From: Bacillota bacterium
Lineage (GTDB): Bacteria > Bacillota > Clostridia > Acetivibrionales > JAFADI01
Length of the DNA stretch: 46,701 nucleotides
NCBI GenBank assembly: GCA_023424965.1
Contig: JAFADI010000086.1
Coordinates: 1 to 46,701 of the forward strand
Direction: 5' to 3'
In this document: positions 9,136 through 17,182 of the stretch, piece after piece
Numbering within the stretch: position 1 is the stretch's first letter
How the letters are laid out: the number at the start of each line of letters is the position of its first letter
Made by a program: the position numbers and the translations under genes
The notes under the pieces: model-generated
Seen by the model: the letters and a program-made list of their open reading frames with translations, nothing else
Told to the model about the DNA's origin: nothing
Databases searched by the model: none

Positions 9136-10632
9136 CTAATTGACGATGACCTCACAGGTATCGAAAACCCTATTTCCGCGGACATATTCGGCGGTTATTA
9201 CAGCCCTTCCGGGCCCCCGGGGAGTCACCTGCCCACTGTCGACGGTCGCCACCGATTCATCGGAGCTTTTCCATTCAATCCACGCGCCGCTGGCGGCCTT
9301 TGGTATCAATATGCCGCCAGGGATGCTCTCCATGGGATGATTGGGGTCCGCCTTCGCCTGCTCCAACTGCTCATCGGTAATAATGCCGTAGTTATTGCCT
9401 GCCTTGGCCGCAGCCACAAGGACTTTTTCTATATTGCTCCAATCGGTCACCTTATAGATCCCCAAGACCCTTTCTAAAATGATAACGGAATACCCCCCCG
9501 AAGGGACCAACTCATCAGGATTAAAATTCCCGTCCGCGTGGCCCTGCGCCAGCTTTGCCTGCACTGCCGAGGAAATATAATGGTAATAGGGATCCTCTAC
9601 CGGAACATCAGGAAAATTACTCTCGGCATATTCATCATAAATGTTCAGGGCATCCACGGCAATACGGCATATTTCGGCCCTCGTCATGGGCTCTTTCTTC
9701 GAAGCCAGAGGAAGAACAATGCTCTCCTGCACCAAAAAGTCTTCATGAACAGGCTCAGGGCCCCGATACCAGTTGTATACCGTGATACCGGCCAACACAA
9801 GCACAAGCACAGCCGCTGCTGCGAAGAGGTGCGCCTTGTATCTGCGGATACCGTTCAAATCCAGCAACGCGCTTTTGATTGAAGCGATATCGGCATAACG
9901 CCTGTCCGGAGAGAAGGCGGTGCATTTTGCAATAATGCCGCGAAGCTTCTTATTCCCCACCGTTTGGTGAATTTGTTTCAGGTCCGTTCCGCCGGTCAAA
10001 AGATAGCACAGCAAAACGCCAAAGGCATAAATATCGGAACGGTTGTCGGTCTGGGAAAAGCCGAACTGCTCCGGCGGAGAGAATTCCCTTGTGCCGATGT
10101 AGGTAGTGTCCGCTGTGGCCTTGTCATTGTATTTTCGGGAGATGCCGAAATCAATCAGCATTATTTTTCCGTCGTTGATAATAATGTTTCCCGGCTTGAT
10201 ATCGCGATGGATGATGGGGGGCTTTTGCCCGTGCAGATAGGCCAGGATATCGCATAGCTGTTTTGCGACCGAAAGAACCTCATTGGGAGGCAATCCTTTG
10301 CCGCCCGCATATTCTTCGAGAGAAACGCCCCTGACATATTCACGTACGACAAAGACTGTCTCGCCGTTTTCATAGCATGAAACAAATTGGGGCAATCCGT
10401 CATGGTGCAAACTGCTCAGAATATCGCTTTCGGTATCTGCGGCGGGATAGCTTTTTTTCTTATAGCATTTGGCAATACGCAGCACGCCGTCTTCTTTGCT
10501 TTTAATCAAAAAAGTTTCGCTGATTTCATTTTGTGACAAACATTCCAGAAGCTCATAGTCACCGAGGAAATCGGCCGGAAAGACGGCTTCATCGAACTCC
10601 TTCAGAAAATCGGAAATATCAACCTTTCCCAT
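9136..10632 (-). CDS. Membrane Ser/Thr protein kinase with external SLH-like and Big2-like domains
   Basis: Eukaryotic-type protein kinase of 498 residues. The kinase domain (about 25-262) has the ATP lysine K55, the HRD motif with catalytic D144 (IHRDIKPGN), DFG at 161-163 and a TREFSPPEQ activation segment. The glycine loop is degenerate. One membrane helix lies at 268-288. The outer part has an SLH-like region (about 310-370, PMTRAEICRI and NFPDVPVEDPYY) and a Big2-like Ig fold at the end (IEWKSSDESVATVDSG). PASTA repeats, the usual sensor, are absent. The ATG at 10632 is preferred over one 11 codons upstream because GAGAGGG precedes it; it overlaps the previous gene by 14 bases. It may sense the cell surface formed by the neighbouring SLH proteins (inference). 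Confidence 0.82.
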   Translation of the reverse strand: MGKVDISDFLKEFDEAVFPADFLGDYELLECLSQNEISETFLIKSKEDGVLRIAKCYKKKSYPAADTESDILSSLHHDGLPQFVSCYENGETVFVVREYVRGVSLEEYAGGKGLPPNEVLSVAKQLCDILAYLHGQKPPIIHRDIKPGNIIINDGKIMLIDFGISRKYNDKATADTTYIGTREFSPPEQFGFSQTDNRSDIYAFGVLLCYLLTGGTDLKQIHQTVGNKKLRGIIAKCTAFSPDRRYADIASIKSALLDLNGIRRYKAHLFAAAAVLVLVLAGITVYNWYRGPEPVHEDFLVQESIVLPLASKKEPMTRAEICRIAVDALNIYDEYAESNFPDVPVEDPYYHYISSAVQAKLAQGHADGNFNPDELVPSGGYSVIILERVLGIYKVTDWSNIEKVLVAAAKAGNNYGIITDEQLEQAKADPNHPMESIPGGILIPKAASGAWIEWKSSDESVATVDSGQVTPRGPGRAVITAEYVRGNRVFDTCEVIVN

Positions 10633-11089
10633 TCCGGTCACCCTCTCCCAGTAATGAAATTCCAAGCTCCTCTAAAACTGCCTGGGCATCAAAAATACTC
10701 ATACCGCGGTTAATACAAAACAAAATTGCGGCGTCACGCTTGATTTTTGGATATAGGAGGCTTTTCCGGGCTGCTTTTAAGAGCTTTTGCGTATCTTCCA
10801 CGCCGAACTCAAAGCCGAAAGCAAGCTGTATGACCTTGTCCCGCGATGGCGCCCGCAGGCCCCGGAACAACTGATGACCATAAGTCCGTTCGATATCGGA
10901 GCGCTTGATGACCTGTTCTGGCACCGCCCCCGTTTCATTGCATTTCTGCCGGATGTATTCATGAAAGGGCGCAACCCTCATGCAGGAAGCGTTCTTATCG
11001 ATAAAGCGCCTAATATTCGTCGCTTTCAAAAGCCTGCCCATTAATGCGCCTGTACTGTTTTTTTCGGTATTGTACATTGTATCGGCCAC
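10619..11089 (-). CDS. Small helical protein, probable HTH-type partner of the kinase
   Basis: 156 residues, mainly helical. The segment from about 63 to 150 (SDIERTYGHQLFRG, LAFGFEFGVEDTQKLLKAA, KRDAAILFCINRG, AQAVLEELG) resembles the XRE-like regulators or adaptors often encoded beside clostridial Ser/Thr kinases. I recognise the pattern but cannot give a precise family. The start is GTG, supported by AAGGTG a few bases upstream. It overlaps the kinase gene by 14 bases and so is co-translated with it. It may be a DNA-binding substrate or regulator of the kinase. The 240 bp upstream (11090-11328) shows no gene. Confidence 0.65.
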   Translation of the reverse strand: MADTMYNTEKNSTGALMGRLLKATNIRRFIDKNASCMRVAPFHEYIRQKCNETGAVPEQVIKRSDIERTYGHQLFRGLRAPSRDKVIQLAFGFEFGVEDTQKLLKAARKSLLYPKIKRDAAILFCINRGMSIFDAQAVLEELGISLLGEGDRNGKG

Positions 11090-11328
11090 AGCACACCTTC
11101 TCCCGATTTATTAAGTGAAAAGCTTGAAAGAGCTTATGTTCGCTGTTGTCATAACATACCTTTTCACGGCCTGCAAATCGGAGCGGATTAAATTGAACAT
11201 ATGTTGCCGCAGACCGGATTTGCACATCAGCGCAAATTGAGGGACTGATTTCGAAATTTCTCACAAATTGCCATATGCAATCAGTATACCAAAAAGAATC
11301 AATTTTTCAACACCTTCGACAAAAAATC

Positions 11329-11404
11329 TGGTGGAGCATATGGGATTCGAACCCATGGCCTTCGCATTGCGAACGCGACGCTTTCCCAGCTGAGCCAATG
11401 CCCA
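11329..11404 (-). tRNA. tRNA-Ala (anticodon CGC), slightly aberrant
   Basis: The minus strand folds as a 76-nt tRNA with encoded CCA. The anticodon stem TCGCG/TGCGA encloses TTCGCAA (anticodon CGC), the T arm ATGGG-TTCGAAT-CCCAT is perfect, and the D arm has GCTC with one C-A mismatch. The acceptor TGGGCAT/ATGCTCC carries the alanine identity pair G3-U70, but its first pair is a U-C mismatch where tRNA-Ala normally has G1-C72. It may be weakly functional or degenerating. It lies in the candidate inserted block. Confidence 0.8.
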
Positions 11405-11444
11405 TATAGTATATATTATAATCCAGCAAGAAGGAAAATTTCTA

Positions 11445-12047
11445 TTGTTGAAGCAGGGACTTATCGGCAGATATAAATTCAACGGAAAGAAGGGCGTTTG
11501 CGAATACATCTCGCAGGCCGGCTGTATTCAGTTTGACCCCATCGATATTTGTGGGAAAAATGCGGAACTGGTTTTACAGTCACGGGTCCAGGGCTTTAGC
11601 AAAGACATGCTGTATCAGCTGCTCTATAAAGACAGGAAGCTGATCGATTATTTTGATAAGAACATGGCGATTTTCAGCGTTGAGGATTGGAAATATTTCT
11701 CGCGGACCCGCGAGGAGTACCGCAATTTTGGCCGAAGCCGTGAGGAGATCAACAGCGTCGGCAGTCAGGTGATCAATGCCGTAAAAGAAAAAAAGTATGT
11801 ATGCTCCAGGGACATTGACCTGCCGCAAACCGTTGACTGGAGCTGGAATCCCACAAGGCTGTCCCGCGCGGTCCTTGAAACTTTATATTTCGGCGGGGAG
11901 CTTATTCTGCATCACAAGAAAGGGACAATGAAGTATTACGCTCTGGCAAGGGAGTATATTGACAGCTCTGCTTTGAGCCCAGAAAATAGTGAAAACTCAG
12001 CGAATTGTCTCTGTTTTATTTATAGAACAGCTCGCTGGTTTTTTTAA
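11445..12047 (+). pseudogene. Truncated winged-helix protein of the HTH_42/YcaQ family
   Basis: About 185 residues match the N-terminal half of YcaQ-type proteins: LKQGLIG, GCIQFDPIDICG, LVLQSRVQGF, LLYKDRKLIDYFDKNMAIF and a later RAVLETLYFGGEL. Full members have 360-400 residues and act on DNA crosslinks (established for E. coli YcaQ). Here similarity stops near residue 180 and the frame runs into a terminator. The only apparent start is TTG with AAGGA upstream. In-frame codons before it (from about 11418) still look like family sequence (QQEGKFLLLKQG), so the N-terminus is also clipped where the tRNA promoter begins. Likely a remnant. Confidence 0.65.
11998..12045 (+). terminator. Terminator fused to the truncated YcaQ-like gene
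   Basis: CAGCGA (11998-12003) pairs with TCGCTG (12032-12037), extended by TGTCT with AGAACA allowing a small bulge, and is followed by a G and seven T residues (12039-12045). The hairpin overlaps the last codons of the truncated frame, which suggests that a deletion joined gene body and terminator. Confidence 0.7.
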
Positions 12048-12083
12048 TACGGAAAACCTTTCAGCCACATCTTCCCCCAGTCA

Positions 12084-12177
12084 GAAAATATTACAAATGT
12101 AACAAAAAATTCGTTACAAATGATAGGTGTGGGAAAAGCCATCCGGATTTATTATGAAAGCGTAGTAAAAAACAATA
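12084..12177 (+). repeat. 94-bp direct repeat, copy 2 (importer 1 leader)
   Basis: Second copy of the 5378-5471 sequence, one mismatch. It ends 15 bases before the ATG of the binding-protein gene and therefore contains that operon's promoter and leader. This is presumably the functional copy. Confidence 0.9.
12091..12155 (+). promoter_or_regulatory. Probable activator-dependent promoter of importer 1
   Basis: Two identical TTACAAATG boxes lie at 12091-12099 and 12114-12122, 23 bp apart; the first also forms the inverted repeat TTAC-AAAT-GTAA. Downstream, TATTAT (12150-12155) can serve as a -10 but no good -35 stands 17 bp before it. A weak -35 with upstream direct repeats fits a promoter that needs an activator, perhaps the NarL-type regulator encoded at 18498-19169. 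This is inference. Confidence 0.45.
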
Positions 12178-12191
12178 TAAGGAGGAAGAAA

Positions 12192-13223
12192 ATGAAGAAA
12201 AGGTTTCTAAGCATGTTGTTGGGCATCACGGTTGCAGTAAGTTTGCTGGCAGGCTGCGGCAGTACCGAAACAGCCAAGGAAGCACCCCAGGAAACACCCA
12301 AGGAGACGGCGCCGGCGAAGGAAGATGCTGCGAAGGCGCAAAGCACTTCGGACAAGAAGCCCGAGGGCGGCTATACTTTCGGGTATACCTGTATGGATGG
12401 AACCAACCCCTTCTTCGTAATCCTGGAAAAGACCATCAAAGAGGAAGTTGAGAAAAAGGGCGACAAATTGGTTTCCGCTGACCCGGCCAATAAAGTAAGC
12501 CTTCAGATCACACAGGTGGAAGACATGATCACAAAGGGAATCGACGCTATTTTCCTGAATCCGGCAGAGGCGGAAGGTATTCTTCCCGCACTGGATGCCC
12601 TCAAGAAAGCTGGGATCCCCATTATCAATTTCGATACCGAAGTGGCTGATTTATCCTATGTACAGTCGTATGTAGGTTCCGACAATGTCAATGCCGGCCG
12701 TGTTTGCGGGGAAGACCTGGTCAAAAAATACCCCAACGGCGGTAACATCATCGTTCTCGACTCTCCGACAATGAATTCCATCACCGACAGAACCAAGGGC
12801 TTCCTCGGTGCAATTGAAGGAAAAGGCTTTAAGATTGTTGCCCAGCAGGATGCAAAAGGCAACCTGGAAAGAGCAATGAAGATCAGCGAAGACCTGTTGC
12901 AGGCCCACAGTGATGTGGTTGCCATCTTCGGGGGCAACGACCCCACCGCTCTCGGCGCCCTGGCGGCGGCAAATGCGGCAGGGATCAAGAAGTGCCTGAT
13001 TTACGGTGTAGACGGTTCTCCCAACATTAAGGCGGAAATCGCTTCCGGAAAATCCCTGATCGCCGGTACGGGTGCACAATCACCGATCAATATCGCAAAG
13101 AAATCCGTAGAAGTCATGTACAAATATTTGGCAGGCGAGAAGGTTGAAGCCAGATACCCTGTTGAAACTTTCCTCATCAATTCGGAAAATGTTTCCCAAT
13201 ATGGTACCGACGGCTGGCAATAA
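12192..13223 (+). CDS. Sugar-binding lipoprotein of ABC importer 1
   Basis: Type 1 periplasmic-binding-protein fold (RbsB/XylF class) that captures a monosaccharide for the following ATPase and permease. The ATG at 12192 is chosen because GGAGGAAG precedes it; an upstream in-frame ATG at 12120 lies in the leader repeat. The lipobox LLAGC places the lipidated Cys at residue 22, followed by a Glu/Pro/Lys-rich linker to about 55. The domain shows GYTCMDGTNPFF, FLNPAE, PIINFDTEV, GGNDPTALGALAA and IYGVDGSP. It is clearly paralogous to the sensory protein at 16191 (shared GGNDPTALGALAA, YGVDGSP and C-terminal DGWQ). The exact sugar is unknown; pentose or hexose is likely from the GH43/GH78 context. 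Confidence 0.88.
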   Translation: MKKRFLSMLLGITVAVSLLAGCGSTETAKEAPQETPKETAPAKEDAAKAQSTSDKKPEGGYTFGYTCMDGTNPFFVILEKTIKEEVEKKGDKLVSADPANKVSLQITQVEDMITKGIDAIFLNPAEAEGILPALDALKKAGIPIINFDTEVADLSYVQSYVGSDNVNAGRVCGEDLVKKYPNGGNIIVLDSPTMNSITDRTKGFLGAIEGKGFKIVAQQDAKGNLERAMKISEDLLQAHSDVVAIFGGNDPTALGALAAANAAGIKKCLIYGVDGSPNIKAEIASGKSLIAGTGAQSPINIAKKSVEVMYKYLAGEKVEARYPVETFLINSENVSQYGTDGWQ

Positions 13224-13234
13224 GCAGGAAGAGC

Positions 13235-13263
13235 GCTTACCCCTCCCACGCGGAGGGGTAAGC
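13235..13263 (+). terminator. Hairpin between binding-protein and ATPase genes of importer 1
   Basis: A perfect 12-bp stem, GCTTACCCCTCC with GGAGGGGTAAGC, has a five-base loop and is followed by ATTTTTAG. It begins 12 bases after the binding-protein stop. It can act as a partial terminator or a 3' mRNA stabiliser, giving more binding protein than ATPase. Confidence 0.8.
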
Positions 13264-13302
13264 ATTTTTAGGGTGAAAGAATAAAGCGAAGCAGGTGATT
13301 GT

Positions 13303-14787
13303 TTGAGTACGGATATTTTGTTGACCATGAAAAACATCCACAAATCCTTCCCGGGGGTTTATGCCCTTAATTCTGTCGATTTCCAATTGAGAGCCGGGGA
13401 AGTCCATGCGCTTCTGGGCGAGAATGGAGCCGGTAAATCCACACTGATTAAAGTGCTGGCGGGGATTTACACCGCAGACCAGGGAGAAATCATCATTGAA
13501 GGGAAAAAGGCGGTCATCGACAGTGTGAGGGCTGCGCAGCAAAGCGGCATCGCCGTCATTCATCAGGAATTGGTTCTGGTTCCGTACATGACCGTAGCGG
13601 AGAACATATTCCTGGGCAGGGAACCTGTGGTGGGCAAATTCGTGAATACCGCCAGAATGAACAGGGAAGCACAGGAATTGCTTGACATGTACGACATGAG
13701 GATCGATGCTGAAACCACCGTGGGAAAATTGACCATTGCCCAGCAGCAGATGGTTGAGATCGTGAAAGCAATTTCCTATAACTCGAAAATTCTTGTAATG
13801 GATGAGCCCACTTCTTCCATCTCCGATAAAGAAGTCAACTTTTTGTTTGAGACGATGCGCGCACTGACAAAAAAGGGTGTGGGGATCATCTATATTTCTC
13901 ATAAGATGAGTGAACTGGAACAGATCTGTGACAGGGTCACCGTCATGCGTGACGGTACCTACGTGGGAACGGAAGCCGTGAAGGAGACGACCAAAGATAA
14001 ATTGATCTCCATGATGGTAGGCCGTGAACTGACGAATTACTACATCCGGGACTATGCAGAGCCGGGGGAAGTGGTTCTCAAATGTGACCATATTTCCGAC
14101 GGCAAAATGGCCAAGGACGCCAGCTTTGAACTCAGGAAGGGCGAGATTGTGGGGTTTTCCGGATTGGTGGGCGCGGGCAGGAGTGAAGTGATGAAATGTA
14201 TTTTCGGCCTGTCCAGGGAAGCCACCGGGGACATTTATATCGAGGGCAGGAAGGTTGCCATTAAATCCCCGGCGGATGCAATGAAGCATGGGATTGCACT
14301 GGTCCCGGAGGACAGGAAGTTTGAAGGGATATACAAGGTCCAGAATATAAGGTTCAACACAACCATTGAGGTGCTGAACCAGTTTATAAAAGGGATTTTT
14401 GTGGATCATGAAAAGGAAGAAACCATCACTCAAAAATATATTGACATGATGTCCACCAAAACTCCTTCGCAGGAACAGCTGATAGGGAATTTGTCGGGGG
14501 GGAACCAGCAAAAGGTGATGGTCGGGCGATGGCTGGCCACCGCTCCGAAAATATTGATTCTGGATGAGCCCACAAGAGGCATTGATGTAGGCGCCAAATC
14601 GGAAATATACGCCATCATGAATCAGCTGGCAAAGGAAGGAATGTCCGTTCTCATGATCTCCTCGGAATTGCCGGAAATCATCAACATGAGCGACAGGATT
14701 TACGTCATGTGCAACGGCAGGGTGACAGGGTGCCTGGACCACGGGGAAGTCACACAGGAAAAAATCATGGAACTGGCGGCAAAGTAA
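13303..14787 (+). CDS. Sugar ABC importer 1 ATPase (RbsA/MglA/XylG type)
   Basis: Fused double ATPase of 494 residues that powers importer 1 at the inner membrane face. The N-half has Walker A GENGAGKST, an LTIAQQQ signature region and Walker B ILVMDEPTSS. The C-half has the family-typical weak P-loop GLVGAGRSE, a full LSGGNQQKV signature and ILILDEPTRGIDVGAK. Length is normal for the family. The start is taken as TTG at 13303 with AGGTG five bases upstream; an ATG eight codons later is the alternative. It lies behind the hairpin at 13235 and 35 bp before the permease. Confidence 0.92.
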   Translation: MSTDILLTMKNIHKSFPGVYALNSVDFQLRAGEVHALLGENGAGKSTLIKVLAGIYTADQGEIIIEGKKAVIDSVRAAQQSGIAVIHQELVLVPYMTVAENIFLGREPVVGKFVNTARMNREAQELLDMYDMRIDAETTVGKLTIAQQQMVEIVKAISYNSKILVMDEPTSSISDKEVNFLFETMRALTKKGVGIIYISHKMSELEQICDRVTVMRDGTYVGTEAVKETTKDKLISMMVGRELTNYYIRDYAEPGEVVLKCDHISDGKMAKDASFELRKGEIVGFSGLVGAGRSEVMKCIFGLSREATGDIYIEGRKVAIKSPADAMKHGIALVPEDRKFEGIYKVQNIRFNTTIEVLNQFIKGIFVDHEKEETITQKYIDMMSTKTPSQEQLIGNLSGGNQQKVMVGRWLATAPKILILDEPTRGIDVGAKSEIYAIMNQLAKEGMSVLMISSELPEIINMSDRIYVMCNGRVTGCLDHGEVTQEKIMELAAK

Positions 14788-14822
14788 AAGCGGGAATTAA
14801 ATAAAACCTGGGGGGTAAAGGG

Positions 14823-15824
14823 ATGGATCGGATAGTCAGAAAAAACGGGAATGGAATCAACCGGTTCGGCAGAAAAGTTATTCAATATATCAAAGAAAAT
14901 ATGGGCATCATCATTGCCCTTGCGGTGTTATGCATATTTTTATCGGTAAATCCCAATACGGGCGGTTCTTTTTTGACACAAAAGAACGTATTCAACGTCT
15001 TGCGGCAAATCTCGGCCAACTTGTTTCTGGCCTGCGGCATGACCATGGTAATCATCCTTGGAGGAATCGATTTGTCCGTCGGTTCCATCATCGCACTGTC
15101 GGGCTGCATTTCTGCGGGCTGTGTGGTGCGGTACCATTTGCCCATTGAAGCTGCCATTCTGGTAGGAATTGTGGTGGGTATCGCTGTGGGGATGTTCAAC
15201 GGCCTGATCATCTCCAGGACCACCATTCCTTCGTTTATTGTGACGCTGGCCACGATGAATATCGCCAAAGGCCTGGCCTATGTCTACACAGGCGGTTCGC
15301 CGGTGAGAGTTGTCACAAAGGAATGGCAGTTTATCGGAGCAGGGTACATCGGCGTCATTCCCACCCCGGTACTCATTCTGGTCATCGTACTGGCAGCATC
15401 GGCACTGATCATGAACAAGACCAAGATGGGCAGGTACATCTATGCCGTAGGGGGGAATGCCCAGGCAGCGGTATTTTCAGGAATAAAAGTTGCCCGGGTA
15501 AAATTCTTTGTACACACTTTTTCCGGGCTGATGGCGGGGCTTGCCGGCGTGGTGCTGGCGTCGCGCATGTATTCGGGACAGCCTACCGCAGGAGAGGGCG
15601 CGGAAATGGATGCCATCGCGGCCGTTGTTGTGGGTGGAACCAGCATGGCCGGCGGAAGCGGTAAAATCGGGGGAACCATTATCGGGGGACTGATTATCGG
15701 CGTATTGAACAACGGCTTGAACCTGCTGAATGTCAATTCCTTCTGGCAGTATGTAGTAAAAGGAACGGTCATTCTATTGGCGGTATTTATCGACTATATA
15801 AAGAACAAGAATGTCAAAATCTAA
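14823..15824 (+). CDS. Sugar ABC importer 1 permease (RbsC type)
   Basis: Integral membrane protein of 333 residues of the BPD_transp_2 family. About ten hydrophobic segments follow a cytoplasmic N-terminus. Family hallmarks are present: LACGMTMVIILGGIDLSVGS, YAVGGNAQAAVFSGI and AVVVGGTSMAGGSGKIGGT. As the only permease gene of the operon it presumably forms a homodimer with two copies of the fused ATPase or one pair of its halves. The GGGGGTAAAGGG ahead of the ATG supports the start. Confidence 0.92.
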   Translation: MDRIVRKNGNGINRFGRKVIQYIKENMGIIIALAVLCIFLSVNPNTGGSFLTQKNVFNVLRQISANLFLACGMTMVIILGGIDLSVGSIIALSGCISAGCVVRYHLPIEAAILVGIVVGIAVGMFNGLIISRTTIPSFIVTLATMNIAKGLAYVYTGGSPVRVVTKEWQFIGAGYIGVIPTPVLILVIVLAASALIMNKTKMGRYIYAVGGNAQAAVFSGIKVARVKFFVHTFSGLMAGLAGVVLASRMYSGQPTAGEGAEMDAIAAVVVGGTSMAGGSGKIGGTIIGGLIIGVLNNGLNLLNVNSFWQYVVKGTVILLAVFIDYIKNKNVKI

Positions 15825-15956
15825 TACTGCTTTGCCAAAATGGCATTGTTTATTCCTAAAAGGCTTCAAAGCACCCAGTGCAGAGAAGAACAGAAGATCA
15901 TTGGTGCAAAAGTGAGAGGTCCTTACTCACGGGTTATTTCAGTAGGCTTCCCATTA

Positions 15957-15999
15957 CTTCACTGCCTCGTAGTATTCCTCATAGAGTGAAGCCTTTTTT
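15957..15999 (+). terminator. Terminator of the importer 1 operon
   Basis: CTTCACT (15957-15963) pairs with AGTGAAG (15985-15991), and AGGCTTC (15944-15950) can alternatively pair with GAAGCCT; both are followed by CCTTTTTT ending at 15999. The rest of 15825-16190 has a small hairpin (GTGAG/CTCAC near 15911-15930), two degenerate GGGGAC-containing repeats near 16060-16095, and no gene. Confidence 0.65.
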
Positions 16000-16190
16000 C
16001 CATAAAAATGCCTTTTGCCTGACGAACATAATCGTACTAATTTCCCGGAAGTTTCGGGGACGGGAGTCTGCGGTGCCTGAAACGGGGACTCTGACAGTTT
16101 TTGGTTTGTAGACAGGGTTTTGAGATTTCGATATACTATGAATTGTATTTGAAGAACGGATAGAATATCAGTGGGTTATGAGATGAGAAT

Positions 16191-17168
16191 ATGAGGAAAG
16201 CAAGCAAAAACATAACACGGATAATTTTGGTGCTGCTGCTGTTTTTATTTGTATTTGAAGGGTGTTCCATCGACCAGGAGGTCGAGGTTTCCGTCACGGA
16301 TTCTTCCCTGGATGAACCCCGCAAATTCGGCGCTACCTATATGACGATGAACAACCCTTTCTTCCAGGTTTTGAACGACAGCATCAAAGAGGTCATTGAA
16401 TCAAACGGCGATATTTTAATTACAAGAGACCCGGCACAGGACCAGGAAAAACAGAACAGCCAGATCCAGGATATGATCCAGGACGGGGTGGTGGGCATTT
16501 TCGTCAATCCCGCCGACTGGATAAAAGTGAAGCCCGCCCTGAAAGCATGCAAAGATGCGGGAATCCCCGTATTCAATGTGGATACCTATGTCTACGACAC
16601 GGAGTACGTGGTGTCCACAATCATATCCGACAATTATGACGCGGGAGTCCAGTGTGCCAAAGACATGATGTCCAAGCTGGACAGGGCAAAAATCGTCGTA
16701 CTGGACAGGCCGAACATGAATTCCATTACAGAGCGGGTCAAGGGCTTTCTGGATACCATCAGGGATAACCCCGACTATGAGGTGATTGCCCAGGAGTCCG
16801 GCGGTGCAGGCCTGGAAATATCCATGGGAGTGATGAAGAAAATCCTGCTGACCGGAGCCCGGTTTGATGTGGTCATGGGAGGAAACGATCCCACGGCGTT
16901 GGGCGCACTGGCGGCGCTGCAGCTCAACCATGTGGATGACCGGGTCCTGATTTACGGCGTCGACGGGTCTCCCGACGGCAAAATGATGATCAGGGAAGGA
17001 TACCTGGAGGGAAGCAGCGCCCAATACCCTGCCACCATTGGGACTGTGGCCGCAAAGACAGCCTATGAATATTTGAGCAATAAACACGTGGATAAAAGCA
17101 TTACCATTCCCGTGAAGCTGATAACAAAAGACAACCTGGATCAATTTGAAATTGACGGGTGGCAGTAA
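16191..17168 (+). CDS. Sensory sugar-binding protein, paralogue of the importer 1 binding protein
   Basis: Type 1 periplasmic-binding-protein fold, 325 residues, with a hydrophobic N-terminus (about 10-24). Cys25 in FEGCS may be lipidated, although Glu at -2 is unusual; otherwise the helix anchors the protein. Fold motifs mirror the protein at 12192: NNPFFQVL, GGNDPTALGALAA, IYGVDGSP and the DGWQ end. The gene is followed by kinase and regulator genes, not by ATPase or permease, so it most likely binds sugar and signals to the kinase, as shown for the anchored XylFII protein with LytS in Clostridium. The ribosome site is weak. Together with 17183-20479 it forms one tight operon. Confidence 0.82.
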   Translation: MRKASKNITRIILVLLLFLFVFEGCSIDQEVEVSVTDSSLDEPRKFGATYMTMNNPFFQVLNDSIKEVIESNGDILITRDPAQDQEKQNSQIQDMIQDGVVGIFVNPADWIKVKPALKACKDAGIPVFNVDTYVYDTEYVVSTIISDNYDAGVQCAKDMMSKLDRAKIVVLDRPNMNSITERVKGFLDTIRDNPDYEVIAQESGGAGLEISMGVMKKILLTGARFDVVMGGNDPTALGALAALQLNHVDDRVLIYGVDGSPDGKMMIREGYLEGSSAQYPATIGTVAAKTAYEYLSNKHVDKSITIPVKLITKDNLDQFEIDGWQ

Positions 17169-17182
17169 AGGATCGGGTTTTT

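Larger units (their letters stand above)
5472..12083. other. Candidate 6.6-kb inserted segment between 94-bp repeats
   Basis: The block between the two repeat copies holds genes with no sugar-utilisation role, mostly on the opposite strand: SLH proteins, a kinase, an aberrant tRNA and a truncated YcaQ-like gene. The left copy keeps the GH43 flank and the right copy keeps the importer flank, as expected if DNA entered an ancestral GH43-leader-importer arrangement. No transposase or integrase is visible. Short inverted TGGGGGA motifs lie just inside both repeats (5478-5484 and the complement at 12073-12079), but they are too short to prove transposition. Confidence 0.5.

Noticed and set aside
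5478..12079. TGGGGGA inverted motifs as terminal repeats of a transposon
   Set aside because: Seven bases only and no transposase in between; kept as a side note in the inserted-block entry.
13237..14742. Long open frame of 501 codons on the minus strand
   Set aside because: It is wholly antisense to the importer 1 ATPase, His/Phe-rich without any domain, and lacks a ribosome site.
16050..16100. Two GGGGAC-containing near-repeats resembling REP-type sequences
   Set aside because: Too degenerate and too few copies in the window to call a repeat family.
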